Part shown: piece after piece, positions 34,679 to 44,108 of the stretch
Position numbering within the stretch: the stretch's first letter is position 1
Layout of the letters: every line of letters begins with the position of its first letter
Assembly: GCA_002367105.1 (NCBI GenBank)
Contig: DFCS01000044.1
Coordinates: 42,138 to 106,137 of the forward strand
Origin: Hungatella sp. UBA3048
GTDB lineage: Bacteria; Bacillota; Clostridia; Lachnospirales; Lachnospiraceae
Direction: 5' to 3'
Length of the DNA: 64,000 bases
Made by a program: the position numbers and the translations under genes
Notes under the pieces: generated by a model
Databases searched by the model: none
Told to the model about the DNA's origin: nothing
What the model saw: only the letters and a program-made list of their open reading frames with translations

Positions 34679-35608
34679 ATGGAAAATATCAAAAAAAGTG
34701 CATCAGAACTGATCGGCCATACACCCATGGTAGAATTTTCCAATTATGGAAAAAAGCACCATGTGACGGCTGTCATTATAGCAAAGCTGGAATATTTTAA
34801 TCCGGCAGGAAGTGTTAAGGACCGGGCGGCTCTCTATATGATTCAGGATGCAGAGAAGTCCGGCATTTTAAAGACTGGCGCCACGATCATAGAACCGACT
34901 TCCGGCAATACGGGCATCGGTATTGCGAGCATAGCTGCTATGAGAGGATACAGAGCGATTCTTACCATGCCGGAGACCATGAGTGTGGAACGGCGTAATC
35001 TTTTAAAGGCCTATGGTGCGGAAATTGTATTGACAGAAGGATCAAAGGGGATGTCTGGCGCCATTGCAAAGGCGAAGGAGCTGCAAACAGAAATAACCGG
35101 TTCCATTATTCTGGGACAGTTTGATAATCCGTCCAATTCCAGGGCTCATTATGAAACAACCGGTCCGGAAATTTGGGAAGATACCGATGGAACGATCGAT
35201 GTTCTTATCGCTGGTGTGGGAACCGGAGGTACCATTACCGGAGCTGGAGAATATTTAAAAAGCAAAAATCCTGAGATAAAGGTGATAGCAGTAGAACCTG
35301 CCGCCTCGCCGGTTCTCTCCGGCGGAAATCCTGGACCTCATGGAATTCAGGGAATCGGAGCCGGATTTATCCCTTCGATCTTAAATACTGATGTTTACGA
35401 TGAAATCATAACGGTGGAAAATGGAGATGCATACGAGACGGGAAAGGAAATCGCTCAAACAGAAGGGATTTTAGTGGGAATTTCCTCCTCTGCAGCCGTA
35501 TGGGCAGCCAGAGAAGTTGCAAAACGTCCGGAATATGCGGGAAAAAGGATTGTTGTAATTCTTCCCGATACTGGTGACAGATACTTATCCACTCCTTTGT
35601 TTACGTGA
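34679..35608 (+). CDS. cysK: Cysteine synthase (O-acetylserine sulfhydrylase)
   Basis: 309 residues. PLP lysine Lys47 in FNPAGSVKDRAA, phosphate loop PTSGNTGIG, substrate loop and GTGGTITGAGEYLK for the cofactor phosphate, and the C-terminal ILPDTGDRYLST. Makes cysteine from O-acetylserine and sulfide. ATG 34679 is chosen over 34673 because AAGAGG then has correct spacing. The family includes other beta-substituting enzymes, but the sequence is typical CysK. Confidence 0.93.
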   Translation: MENIKKSASELIGHTPMVEFSNYGKKHHVTAVIIAKLEYFNPAGSVKDRAALYMIQDAEKSGILKTGATIIEPTSGNTGIGIASIAAMRGYRAILTMPETMSVERRNLLKAYGAEIVLTEGSKGMSGAIAKAKELQTEITGSIILGQFDNPSNSRAHYETTGPEIWEDTDGTIDVLIAGVGTGGTITGAGEYLKSKNPEIKVIAVEPAASPVLSGGNPGPHGIQGIGAGFIPSILNTDVYDEIITVENGDAYETGKEIAQTEGILVGISSSAAVWAAREVAKRPEYAGKRIVVILPDTGDRYLSTPLFT

Positions 35609-35630
35609 ACAATAAAATAATAAATATGAA

Positions 35631-35667
35631 AAACCAGGGCTGCCTTTTTCTGCAAGCCCTGGTTTTT
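35631..35667. terminator. Bidirectional terminator
   Basis: AAACCAGGGCT pairs with AGCCCTGGTTT with T-runs on both strands. It separates convergent cysK and the BrkB gene. Confidence 0.85.
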
Positions 35668-35669
35668 GA

Positions 35670-36506
35670 TTAAGAGCGCATATGCTCCCTCCAGTTTAAG
35701 GAATAATAGTAATTGATTTCAGCACCATAAAACAGGATACAGATACAGGCATAAATCCACAGCATTAACAGCACAATGGCTGTAAGGCTTCCGTACATGA
35801 CTGAGTAATTGCCGAAATTATTAAAATAAATGGAAAACGCAAAAGAAGAAGCGATCCATCCCAAGGTACAAAAGGCGGCTCCGGGCAGCTGGCTTAAAAA
35901 ATGCTGCTTTTTTTCCGGAACATAAGTATAAAGTACAGCAAAGCAGATCGTCAGCATGAAAACGAGCATGGTACGAAATGTAAGAACATACTGGGTGATC
36001 TCAGCAAGCAGCGGAAAGTGGTGATTCATAAAGCTCTGAATGGAACCTCCAAGGACCAGCAGAACAAGGGTCAGGAGGCAGATAATCATAAAAATGATGG
36101 TATAGCCGGCGCAGATGATCCTGGTCACAATATAGTTTCGCTTTTTCTCCTGGCCAAATACCCGGTTTAAACCCCGCTCAATGCTGAGCATCCCCTTGGA
36201 CGCGGACCATATGGCAGCCACTGCGGTTGCGGAAAGGACAGCTACCGGAGAATTCGTATAAAGGTCATCGATAACTGATACGATTAAGCTGTTCATTTCC
36301 AGTGTACTTGGGATGATTGTAATCATAAGCTGGAGTAAATTAGCTTTCGTAATGGATGGGATGAGCTGTATCAATGCCAGTAAAAGCATCATAAAGGGAA
36401 ATGCTGCTATAATGGTGAAGAAGGAGGCCTGGGCTGCATATACAGTCATTTCATCCCTGCTGTATTTGTCATATATTTGCTTACAGCGCAATAAGAATCG
36501 AATCAT
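35670..36506 (-). CDS. YihY/BrkB-family membrane protein
   Basis: 278 residues with about six membrane helices (residues 30-52, 85-105, 130-155, 175-195, 205-230, 240-262). The family pattern includes YAAQASFFTIIAAFPFMMLL near the N-terminus, ATAVAAIWSASKGMLSIERG and VMYGSLTAIVLLMLWIYACI near the end. The family was once called RNase BN in error; its transport role is unproven. The start at 36506 follows AAAAGGAG. Confidence 0.88.
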   Translation of the reverse strand: MIRFLLRCKQIYDKYSRDEMTVYAAQASFFTIIAAFPFMMLLLALIQLIPSITKANLLQLMITIIPSTLEMNSLIVSVIDDLYTNSPVAVLSATAVAAIWSASKGMLSIERGLNRVFGQEKKRNYIVTRIICAGYTIIFMIICLLTLVLLVLGGSIQSFMNHHFPLLAEITQYVLTFRTMLVFMLTICFAVLYTYVPEKKQHFLSQLPGAAFCTLGWIASSFAFSIYFNNFGNYSVMYGSLTAIVLLMLWIYACICILFYGAEINYYYSLNWREHMRS

Positions 36507-36687
36507 AATTTCTCCTTTTACTGCCATAATTTCTTCGCTGGTATTAGCATATTATCATGGAACAAAAAAAATATCAAGGCATTCTGCCGACAGGTAAAAA
36601 TACGTGCATGATTGACAGATCCTGCCATAAATCATAAAATAAAACCAGCAAGTATCAGGCTGGCAGTGAAGAAAGGAACGAAAACGA

Positions 36688-37578
36688 ATGGAGTATATTC
36701 CTGCAAAGACCATAGTGACCAGAACAAAAGGCTCCCAGTGGTTTGGTATTGACTATAATATGAACATCTATAAAGGGTGCTGCCATGGCTGCATTTATTG
36801 TGACAGCCGCTCGGACTGTTACCGGATTGATAATTTTGATTCGGTGCGGGTCAAGGAAGATGCCCTTCGGATCATCCGGGATGATTTAAGGCGTAAGGTA
36901 AAAACCGGCATTGTTGGGACAGGAGCCATGAGCGATCCCTACAATCCTTTTGAACAGGAGCTTGAATTAACACGGCATGCCCTTGAGCTTATTGATGCAT
37001 ACGGCTTTGGGGCGGCAGTGGCTACGAAAAATGCCCTTCTTAAGCGGGATATAGATATTCTAAAAGGAATCATGGAGCATTCCCCTGTCCTGTGTAAGGT
37101 GACGGTTACCACAACAGATGACAATCTGGCGAAAAAAATCGAACCACATGCATCGAACCCCTCGGAGCGTCTGGCTTTGGTTGAGGCATTGAGGAAGAAC
37201 GGAATATTTACGGGAATCTTATTGATGCCGGTTCTTCCGTTTCTGGAGGATAACGAGGAAAATATCCTTTCGATCGTAAAAGCTGCCCATGAAGCCGGAG
37301 CCAGCTTCATTTATCCGGCTTTTGGTGTGACTTTGCGCAATAATCAAAGAGAATGGTATTTTGACCGCTTAAAGGAGCTGTTCCCCCAACAGGATTTGGT
37401 GTCGGAATATATCAGGCGGTATGGCAACAGTTATCAATGTACAAGCCCGGGAGCCAGAAAGCTATGGCAGGTATTTTCCCGGGAGTGCGAGCGGTATGGG
37501 ATATTATACCGGATGAAAGACATCATTCATGGGTACAAAAAGAATTATGAAGTAACCCAGTTAAGTCTTTTTGATTAG
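36688..37578 (+). CDS. SPL-type radical SAM protein
   Basis: 296 residues. Radical SAM cluster motif CCHGCIYC (CxxxCxxC, residues about 31-38) after YNMNIYKG, as in the spore photoproduct lyase group; GTGAMSDPYNPFEQE and ATKNALLKRDIDIL follow. True SPL is longer and carries a C-terminal cysteine site; this shorter form belongs to the common Rv2578c/SplB-like group without assigned substrate. Its stop codon overlaps the end of the convergent LysR gene by four bases. Confidence 0.85.
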   Translation: MEYIPAKTIVTRTKGSQWFGIDYNMNIYKGCCHGCIYCDSRSDCYRIDNFDSVRVKEDALRIIRDDLRRKVKTGIVGTGAMSDPYNPFEQELELTRHALELIDAYGFGAAVATKNALLKRDIDILKGIMEHSPVLCKVTVTTTDDNLAKKIEPHASNPSERLALVEALRKNGIFTGILLMPVLPFLEDNEENILSIVKAAHEAGASFIYPAFGVTLRNNQREWYFDRLKELFPQQDLVSEYIRRYGNSYQCTSPGARKLWQVFSRECERYGILYRMKDIIHGYKKNYEVTQLSLFD

Positions 37579-38462
37579 GAAAGGGACATCAGTTCTCCGA
37601 AATAGGAAACAAATTCTTTGGCTATGTTTGAAACATAGCCATTTTTTTTATACACAGCCGCCATTCTGGTAACAGTATCAACAGAGTCGATCTCCCTGAA
37701 TACGAGGTCCGTATGTTCCCCTATTTTGCTGATGGATTCAGGTACCAGAGCGATTCCCAGGCCGATGCCTGCCCACTGGAGACAGGTTCTGGCATCATCG
37801 TTGCGGCAAAAAACATTGGGCATGATACCGCTGTTTTGGAAGGCAAGGGAAATGATGGAATCAAACCTGCGGTAATAGATCAAGGGTTTGCCGGAAAGGT
37901 CCGTCAGCCTGATTTTATTCTTAGGGACGCCTGAAAAATAGGACGGGTTTCCAACCGCTATTAATGGTTCCTCTTTTCCGTACACGCATTCAAAGCCCTC
38001 CGCATTAAAAGGAGTCCTGATAATCGCGCATTCCACAATCCCGTTTTTCATCTTTTCCAGAAGCTCGTAGGTATTTCCTTCTGTGACCTCAAACCGTACC
38101 TTTGGATGGGTGCAGCAGTATATCTTTAAAAAGTCATGAAGCAGATTGCCGGAAGAAGAGATGGTTCCCAGCTTTAAAATTCCTTTGGAAGCAGTCGGAA
38201 AATGATCGAGTTCTTCCACAATAGAGTCCATCATGGACAGAATGTCTTTGGCTCTGGAATAGAGAAAAGCACCTGCTTCCGTCAGTTCTGTTTTCCTGGA
38301 GCCGCGTTCAAAAAGCTTTACGCCAAGCTCTTCTTCCAGCAAAAGGATCTGCTTACTTAGAGGTGGCTGGGATAACCCCAGCTTTTTTGCTGCGGCTGTA
38401 AAGCCTCCGGTTTCTGCAATTGTGGTAAAATAATAAAGCTGCTTTGAATTAATTGGATTCAT
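37575..38462 (-). CDS. LysR-family transcriptional regulator
   Basis: 295 residues. N-terminal winged helix (LYYFTTIAETGGFTAAAKKL, then LSQPPLSKQILLLEEELGVK) and a substrate-binding-like effector domain (LKLGTISSSGNLLHDFLKIY onward). Divergent from the ABC exporter genes with a dyad operator between them, so it very probably controls the exporter and itself. Effector unknown. Confidence 0.92.
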   Translation of the reverse strand: MNPINSKQLYYFTTIAETGGFTAAAKKLGLSQPPLSKQILLLEEELGVKLFERGSRKTELTEAGAFLYSRAKDILSMMDSIVEELDHFPTASKGILKLGTISSSGNLLHDFLKIYCCTHPKVRFEVTEGNTYELLEKMKNGIVECAIIRTPFNAEGFECVYGKEEPLIAVGNPSYFSGVPKNKIRLTDLSGKPLIYYRRFDSIISLAFQNSGIMPNVFCRNDDARTCLQWAGIGLGIALVPESISKIGEHTDLVFREIDSVDTVTRMAAVYKKNGYVSNIAKEFVSYFGELMSLS

Positions 38463-38498
38463 TGGGATATCCTCTATTTCATATTTATGTATTGTATT

Positions 38499-38519
38499 AT
38501 TATACCAAAATGGTATAAT
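38499..38519. promoter_or_regulatory. LysR operator between divergent promoters
   Basis: TATACCA-AAA-TGGTATA (38501-38517) is a perfect 7-3-7 dyad containing the LysR core T-N11-A (TACCAAAATGGTA). Forward -10 TATAAT (38514-38519) and reverse -10 TATAAT (38504-38499) overlap its two ends, so the bound regulator would affect both directions. Confidence 0.7.
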
Positions 38520-38576
38520 GTTACAAGGTATTATTCCAAAAATGTATTTAATTTTTAAAAGCGGAGGAATATTAGG

Positions 38577-40307
38577 ATGAAAAAGCTCCTGAAATATTTA
38601 AAGGACTATAAGGTTGAAAGTATTATGGGGCCGTTATTTAAGCTTCTGGAAGCCTGTTTTGAATTATTGGTGCCTCTTGTAGTGGCAAAGGTGATTGACG
38701 TAGGGATCAAGTCTCAGAATATGCCTTATATCCTTAAGATGGGCGGTTTATTGGTACTGCTTGGCGTCATAGGACTTGTCTGTTCAATTACGGCCCAGTA
38801 TTTTGCGGCAAAGGCCGCGGCAGGCTTCGGAACATCTCTCCGAAATGATTTGTTTGCCCATATCAACAAACTTTCGTACCAGGAAATAGATTCCATTGGA
38901 ACTGCGACCCTGATTACCCGAATTACCAGCGATGCCAATCAGGTACAGTCTGGAGTGAACTTATTCCTTCGTCTGTTCCTTCGTTCCCCGTTTGTGGTAT
39001 GTGGTGCCATGATCATGGCATTTACCATCAATACAAGGGCAGCTCTTGTTTTTGCAGTACTTATTCCTGTTCTATCCATTGTTGTATTCGGCATTATGTT
39101 AATCAGCATCCCATTGTATAAAAAGGTGCAGAAGCAATTGGATCAAGTGCTTTTGGCTGTCAGGGAGAATCTGGAAGGAGTCCGTGTCATCCGTGCATTT
39201 GACCGCCAAAATGATGAAATACACCGGTTTGATGAGGAAAATGGACTTTTAGTACGTTTTCAGGTTTTCGTTGGAAAGATTTCAGCCTTAATGAATCCCC
39301 TTACCTATGTGCTGATCAACTTAGGGATCATCGTTCTGATAAACACCGGTGCCAGACAGGTGCAGAGCGGTATCATCACTCAGGGAGAAGTGATTGCTTT
39401 AGTAAATTACATGTCCCAGATTTTAGTTGAGCTTGTAAAACTGGCAAATCTGATCATAACGATTTCAAAGTCCTTAGCCTGTGCAGGCCGGATTAGCGCT
39501 GTGTTTGAACAGGAGCCAGCCATAACAGAGGTTTCTCATAAGGATGTGGCAGAAAAACAGGATGTACCCAAAGTGGAATTTGACCATATGACCTTTGTCT
39601 ATGCAGGTGCCAAGGATGCGGCATTAAGCGGTTTATCCTTTCAGGTCATGAAGGGGGAGACCATTGGAATCATCGGAGGAACAGGTTCCGGTAAGACCAC
39701 CCTGGTTCATTTAATTCCCCGGTTTTATGAAGTCACAGAAGGATCCGTAAAGGTGGGAGGAGTTGACGTAAGGCAATATCCTTTGGGCCAGCTGAGGGAG
39801 CTGGTGGGAATTGTCCCCCAAAAGGCGGTGCTTTTTAAAGGAACCCTTCGGGAAAATATGAAGTGGGGGAAAAAGGAAGCAACGGATCAGGAGATTTATG
39901 AAGCTCTTGCCACTGCCCAGGCAAAGGATTTTGTAGAGGAAAAAGGAGAAGGACTGGATCTTCTGATCCAGGCCGGAGGAAAAAACCTTTCCGGCGGGCA
40001 GCGGCAGAGGCTTGCCATTGCCAGGGCATTGGTAAAAGATCCTCAGATTCTCATCATGGATGACAGTGCTTCTGCCCTGGATTTTGCTACTGATGCCAGG
40101 CTTAGAAAGGCAATTAAAGAAAGTACCGGGAATATGACTGTATTCCTGGTATCCCAGAGAGCTTCCAGTATTAAAAATGCGGACAGGATCCTGGTCTTAG
40201 ATGACGGGCAGATGGCAGGCTGGGGAACTCATGAGGAGTTGCTGACTTCCTGCCAGGTTTACCGGGAAATATGCTTATCCCAGCTGTCAAAAGAGGAGGT
40301 GCAATAA
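38577..40307 (+). CDS. ABC exporter half-transporter, degenerate-site subunit
   Basis: 576 residues: six membrane helices (to about 320) followed by an ATPase domain. Walker A GGTGSGKTT, signature LSGGQRQR, Walker B ILIMDDSASALD, in which Asp replaces the catalytic Glu. Its partner, encoded one base downstream, has the normal Glu but a deviating signature. This is the asymmetric arrangement of heterodimeric multidrug exporters (BmrCD, LmrCD, TM287/288), with one degenerate and one hydrolysing ATP site. GGAGGA precedes the ATG. Confidence 0.93.
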   Translation: MKKLLKYLKDYKVESIMGPLFKLLEACFELLVPLVVAKVIDVGIKSQNMPYILKMGGLLVLLGVIGLVCSITAQYFAAKAAAGFGTSLRNDLFAHINKLSYQEIDSIGTATLITRITSDANQVQSGVNLFLRLFLRSPFVVCGAMIMAFTINTRAALVFAVLIPVLSIVVFGIMLISIPLYKKVQKQLDQVLLAVRENLEGVRVIRAFDRQNDEIHRFDEENGLLVRFQVFVGKISALMNPLTYVLINLGIIVLINTGARQVQSGIITQGEVIALVNYMSQILVELVKLANLIITISKSLACAGRISAVFEQEPAITEVSHKDVAEKQDVPKVEFDHMTFVYAGAKDAALSGLSFQVMKGETIGIIGGTGSGKTTLVHLIPRFYEVTEGSVKVGGVDVRQYPLGQLRELVGIVPQKAVLFKGTLRENMKWGKKEATDQEIYEALATAQAKDFVEEKGEGLDLLIQAGGKNLSGGQRQRLAIARALVKDPQILIMDDSASALDFATDARLRKAIKESTGNMTVFLVSQRASSIKNADRILVLDDGQMAGWGTHEELLTSCQVYREICLSQLSKEEVQ

Positions 40308-40308
40308 C

Positions 40309-42054
40309 ATGGACGTAAAAAAATACAGATCCACTGTCAAACGGATCTTTCACTGCATTGGCCGTTATAAATGGGGAGTTGCTGCTTCCCTGGCCTGTGC
40401 ATTTGTTACAGTTTTGCTGACTTTATACGTTCCCATCCTCACAGGCCGGGCCATTGACTGCATTGTGGGAGCAGGGGCTGTTGATTTTGCCGGCATGTGG
40501 ACGATTTTAAAGCAAATCGGCGTCATCATCGCAATAACAGCGGCAGCCCAGTGGCTAATGAGCCATATTAACAATCTGGTTACCTACCGGGTGGTAAAGG
40601 ATATCAGAACCCAGGCATTTAATAAGCTGGAGATCCTTCCTTTAAAATATATTGATTCCCATTCTCACGGAGATATCATAAACAGGATTATCACGGATAT
40701 CGACCAGTTTTCCGATGGGCTTTTAATGGGCTTTACCCAGCTGTTTACCGGAGTCCTTACCATATTAGGAACATTGGTTTTCATGTTTTCCATGAATCCG
40801 GCCATAACGGTTGTGGTGGTTCTGGTAACACCGGTTTCCCTGTTTGTTGCCAGCTTTATTGCAAGAAAGACCTTCCGCATGTTCAAGATGCAGTCTCAGA
40901 CCAGAGGGGAACTGACTTCCCTTGTGGAAGAGATGCTGGGAAATCAGAAAGTGGTGCAGGCCTTTGCCCATGAAGCCGATGCACAGGAAAAATTTGAAGA
41001 TATTAACGAAAATTTGCGTGTCTGGAGCTTAAAAGCCACATTCTTTTCCTCCATTACCAATCCAGCAACCCGCTTTGTGAACAGTCTGGTTTATGCCAGC
41101 GTTGGAATCGCCGGAGCCTTTGCGGCTGTAAAAGGTCTTTTAACCGTAGGCCAGCTTTCCAGTTTTTTAAGCTATGCCAATCAGTATACAAAGCCATTTA
41201 ATGAAATATCCGGAGTGGTTACTGAGCTTCAAAATGCTCTGGCCTCTGCTGCACGAGTGTTTGAACTGATTGACGAGGAGCCTGAAGTCCCGGAGGAGCC
41301 GGACGCTGCAATTCTTGGCAATGCAAAGGGAGAGATAGCTCTGGAACATGTGTACTTTTCCTATAATCCGGAGGCCGCCTTGATTGAGGATATGAATTTA
41401 AACGTACGTAAGGGCCAGAGAGTAGCTATCGTAGGCCCTACGGGCTGCGGAAAAAGTACGGTGATCAATCTTCTCATGCGTTTTTATGATGTGGATTCCG
41501 GTTCCATCCGGGTAGATGGGACAGATATACGCCATATGACCAGACAAAGCTTAAGAACCAGTTACGGTATGGTGCTGCAGGAGACATGGCTTAAGTCAGG
41601 GACCATTCGTGAAAATATTGCATATGGAAAGCCGGATGCGGATGAGGAAGAGATCATTCTGGCGGCAAAGGAGGCTCATGCCCACAGCTTTATCAGGCGA
41701 ATGCCGGAAGGATATGATACCGTTATATCGGAGGACGGCGGAAACTTATCCCAAGGCCAGAAGCAGCTTTTATGCATTGCCAGAGTTATGCTGTGCCTTC
41801 CTCCCATGCTGATTCTTGATGAAGCCACTTCATCCATTGATACCAGAACCGAGATAAAAATACAGAAGGCTTTTGGAAAAATGATGGAAGGGCGTACCAG
41901 CTTTATCGTCGCTCACCGTCTTTCTACGATTAAAGAAGCAGATGTGATACTGGTAATGAGGGATGGCCATATCATTGAGCAGGGAACTCATGAAAGCCTG
42001 CTTTCTCAAAATGGATTTTACGCACAGCTTTATAACAGCCAGTTTGCTGTGTAG
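40309..42054 (+). CDS. ABC exporter half-transporter, catalytic subunit
   Basis: 581 residues: membrane domain with helices near 20-45, 60-80, 135-160, 165-185, 245-270, then the ATPase. Walker A GPTGCGKST, Q-loop MVLQETWLKSGTI, signature NLSQGQKQ (Ser-Gln instead of SGG), Walker B MLILDEATSSID with the catalytic Glu, H-loop VAHRLST. Forms the heterodimer with the preceding gene (1-bp gap). Likely exports drugs or hydrophobic toxins under the divergent LysR regulator. Confidence 0.93.
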   Translation: MDVKKYRSTVKRIFHCIGRYKWGVAASLACAFVTVLLTLYVPILTGRAIDCIVGAGAVDFAGMWTILKQIGVIIAITAAAQWLMSHINNLVTYRVVKDIRTQAFNKLEILPLKYIDSHSHGDIINRIITDIDQFSDGLLMGFTQLFTGVLTILGTLVFMFSMNPAITVVVVLVTPVSLFVASFIARKTFRMFKMQSQTRGELTSLVEEMLGNQKVVQAFAHEADAQEKFEDINENLRVWSLKATFFSSITNPATRFVNSLVYASVGIAGAFAAVKGLLTVGQLSSFLSYANQYTKPFNEISGVVTELQNALASAARVFELIDEEPEVPEEPDAAILGNAKGEIALEHVYFSYNPEAALIEDMNLNVRKGQRVAIVGPTGCGKSTVINLLMRFYDVDSGSIRVDGTDIRHMTRQSLRTSYGMVLQETWLKSGTIRENIAYGKPDADEEEIILAAKEAHAHSFIRRMPEGYDTVISEDGGNLSQGQKQLLCIARVMLCLPPMLILDEATSSIDTRTEIKIQKAFGKMMEGRTSFIVAHRLSTIKEADVILVMRDGHIIEQGTHESLLSQNGFYAQLYNSQFAV

Positions 42055-42072
42055 TTCTATAAAATAATAAAA

Positions 42073-42123
42073 ACAGCGTCAGAAAGATATCTGGGATATG
42101 CTTTCTGGCGCTGTTCTTTTTTT
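42073..42123 (+). terminator. Rho-independent terminator of the ABC exporter
   Basis: ACAGCG-T-CAGAAAG (from 42073) pairs with CTTTCTG-G-CGCTGT (to 42114), then TTCTTTTTTT-type tail. Strong stem. Confidence 0.85.
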
Positions 42124-42190
42124 CTCTGTTATGATATACTTTAAAAAGTTCGATATTAGTTATAATAACGATATAAAAGGCGGTAGGATT

Positions 42191-42286
42191 ATGTTTAAAA
42201 TCATTATGGAAGCCAGGAGAGCAGTCTGTTTCATTCCCGTAAGAATTCCTTTGCAGTACACGGATAAGGGGAGGGGGGATGGCTGA
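42191..42286 (+). CDS. Possible 31-residue small protein
   Basis: A short frame with a plausible ribosome binding site (GGCGGTAGGA) and possible -10 elements upstream (TATACT near 42135, TATAAT 42161-42166). The peptide is basic and partly hydrophobic (FKIIMEARRAVCFIPVRIPL). It may equally be a chance frame; I know no homologue. Confidence 0.3.
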   Translation: MFKIIMEARRAVCFIPVRIPLQYTDKGRGDG

Positions 42287-42387
42287 TTATTATGATCACA
42301 TTACAGGCGGTTTAAGATATTGATTTTGTAAAAGACAGTATAAAAATCTTGGCCGTATTTTATGTTTTAATAGAACAGGGGGAAAAA

Positions 42388-42627
42388 ATGAGTTTTTTAG
42401 ATATTATGTTGTTGGGTGCATTGTTAACAGAGAGTGTGCTTTTAGTTGCGTTGGCCCATTTTTACAATAAAGAAAAAGAAAAAGTTCAGATTGAGAAAAC
42501 AAAAAGAGCCGAAGATAAAGAGTATATTGATATTTTTATAGAGCATCTGGAAAAACGGGCTGAAACCTATGAAATACTCCTTGAATTTAAAAGAATTTTA
42601 GAAGAATCTTATAAGGATGCGATTTAA
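42388..42627 (+). CDS. Small membrane-anchored hypothetical protein
   Basis: 79 residues: one N-terminal membrane helix (FLDIMLLGALLTESVLLVAL, residues 3-22) then a long charged helix (YNKEKEKVQIEKTKRAEDKE). ATG 42388 follows a G-rich AGGGGG site. Architecture resembles small bitopic membrane proteins or holin-like/scaffold peptides, but no family is recognised. Confidence 0.55.
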   Translation: MSFLDIMLLGALLTESVLLVALAHFYNKEKEKVQIEKTKRAEDKEYIDIFIEHLEKRAETYEILLEFKRILEESYKDAI

Positions 42628-42690
42628 ATAAGGAAAACGGGCGGAGACCCGGCTTAATTCCTTCTGATGTAATCCATATGAAAATAATCC

Positions 42691-42719
42691 TTGACATTTT
42701 GAACATCCGTTATTACAAT
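42691..42719 (+). promoter_or_regulatory. Sigma-A promoter of pheST
   Basis: TTGACA (42691-42696), 17 bp, TACAAT (42714-42719). Transcription would start near 42726 and produce the T-box leader. Confidence 0.8.
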
Positions 42720-42725
42720 GGTACG

Positions 42726-43012
42726 TAACGTTACAATTAAAAACATCAAATGCAATGAAGGTGTAAGTAAATCCTTATTTTCTTTCAGAGAGAAGGGGCC
42801 ATCGGCTGTAAGCCCTTTTAAGTTCAGATAAGAGATTGAATTTCCCACCGAAGCAGCATGATTGAAACCAGTAACAGCTTTGGCTGCCGGTCTGGCGGGT
42901 AAATCATGACGTCAATACACGTTACGTATACCGAGTGCCTGTGTCATACGCAGGAATCAGGGTGGTACCGCGAATATAGCTTCGTCCCTTTTTGGGGCGG
43001 AGCTTTTTTAGT
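42726..43012 (+). ncRNA. T-box riboswitch (tRNA-Phe)
   Basis: The invariant T-box AGGGTGGTACCGCG lies at 42959-42972, directly before a terminator (AGCTTCGTCCC paired with GGGGCGGAGCT, then six T, 42978-43009). Upstream, a Stem I region with the AGAGAG motif near 42788 ends in GAATTTCCC; TTC at 42842-42844 fits the specifier position and reads Phe. Uncharged tRNA-Phe would stabilise the antiterminator and allow pheST transcription. The exact specifier is read by analogy, not folded computationally. Confidence 0.9.
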
Positions 43013-43070
43013 TCATTTCGCTGTGAAAGCAGCAAAAGTAAAATTTGATCATGAAAAGAAGGAGAGCACG

Positions 43071-44090
43071 ATGAAGGACCAATTGGAAAAAATCAAACAG
43101 GAAGCATTAAAGCAGATTGAAGCTTCCGATGCGCTGGAAAAACTAAACGACATTAAAGTTGCTTATCTTGGAAAAAAGGGTGAGCTGACCAGTGTATTAA
43201 AAAGTATGAAGGATGTTGCTCCGGAAGACAGGCCAAAGGTGGGCCAGATGGTAAATGACGCCCGGACCGTGATCGAGGGGAAATTAGAGGATGCCATATC
43301 CGCCCTGCAGAAAAAAGCCAGAGAAGAACAGCTGAAAAAAGAAGTAATTGACGTAACCCTTCCCGGCAGACGGAATAAGGTAGGCCACACTCATCCAAAT
43401 ACCATTGCTCTGGAAGAGGTTGAGAGAATCTTCGTTGGCATGGGATATGAGGTCATTGAAGGGCCGGAAGTGGAATACGATTCCTATAACTTTGAAAAAC
43501 TGAATATTCCTAAGAATCATCCGGCAAGAGACGAACAGGATACCTTTTATATCAGCGACAACATTGTACTAAGAAGCCAGACATCACCGGTTCAGGTCAG
43601 GACCATGGAAAAGGGCAAGCTGCCGATCCGTATGCTGGCCCCCGGCCGTGTATTCCGGTCTGATGAGGTGGATGCAACCCATTCTCCTTCCTTCCACCAG
43701 ATTGAAGGACTTGTAATTGATAAAAACATCACATTTGCAGATTTAAAGGGAACCCTTGCAGAGTTTGCCAGAGAGCTTTTTGGACCGGAGACAAAAGTAA
43801 AATTCCGTCCCCACCATTTCCCGTTTACAGAACCAAGCGCGGAGATGGATGTTACCTGTTTCAAATGCGGCGGAAAAGGCTGCCGTTTCTGCAAAGGCTC
43901 CGGCTGGATTGAGATTCTTGGCTGCGGCATGGTTCATCCAAATGTGCTTACAATGAGCGGAATCGATCCTAATGAATATTCCGGTTTTGCATTCGGCGTT
44001 GGATTGGAGCGGATTGCCCTGTTAAAATATGAAATTGATGACATGAGATTATTATATGAGAACGACATCAGATTCTTAAAACAGTTTTAA
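43071..44090 (+). CDS. pheS: Phenylalanyl-tRNA synthetase alpha subunit
   Basis: 339 residues. N-terminal coiled coil that contacts tRNA (KIKQEALKQIEASDALEKLN), then the class II catalytic core: RRNKVGHTHPNTIALEEVER, DTFYISDNIVLRSQTSPVQV (motif 2 region), FRSDEVDATHSPSFHQIEGL, CKGSGWIEILGCGMVHPNVL and GFAFGVGLERIALLKYEIDD (motif 3). ATG 43071 follows AAGGAG; the longer open frame upstream runs through the T-box and is rejected. Forms the (alpha-beta)2 enzyme with PheT. Confidence 0.97.
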   Translation: MKDQLEKIKQEALKQIEASDALEKLNDIKVAYLGKKGELTSVLKSMKDVAPEDRPKVGQMVNDARTVIEGKLEDAISALQKKAREEQLKKEVIDVTLPGRRNKVGHTHPNTIALEEVERIFVGMGYEVIEGPEVEYDSYNFEKLNIPKNHPARDEQDTFYISDNIVLRSQTSPVQVRTMEKGKLPIRMLAPGRVFRSDEVDATHSPSFHQIEGLVIDKNITFADLKGTLAEFARELFGPETKVKFRPHHFPFTEPSAEMDVTCFKCGGKGCRFCKGSGWIEILGCGMVHPNVLTMSGIDPNEYSGFAFGVGLERIALLKYEIDDMRLLYENDIRFLKQF

Positions 44091-44108
44091 GGAAAGGGAG
44101 ATAGATCA

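Noticed and set aside
42906..43070. Longer pheS starting upstream at 42906
   Set aside because: The extension runs through the T-box and its terminator; ATG 43071 has a proper AAGGAG.
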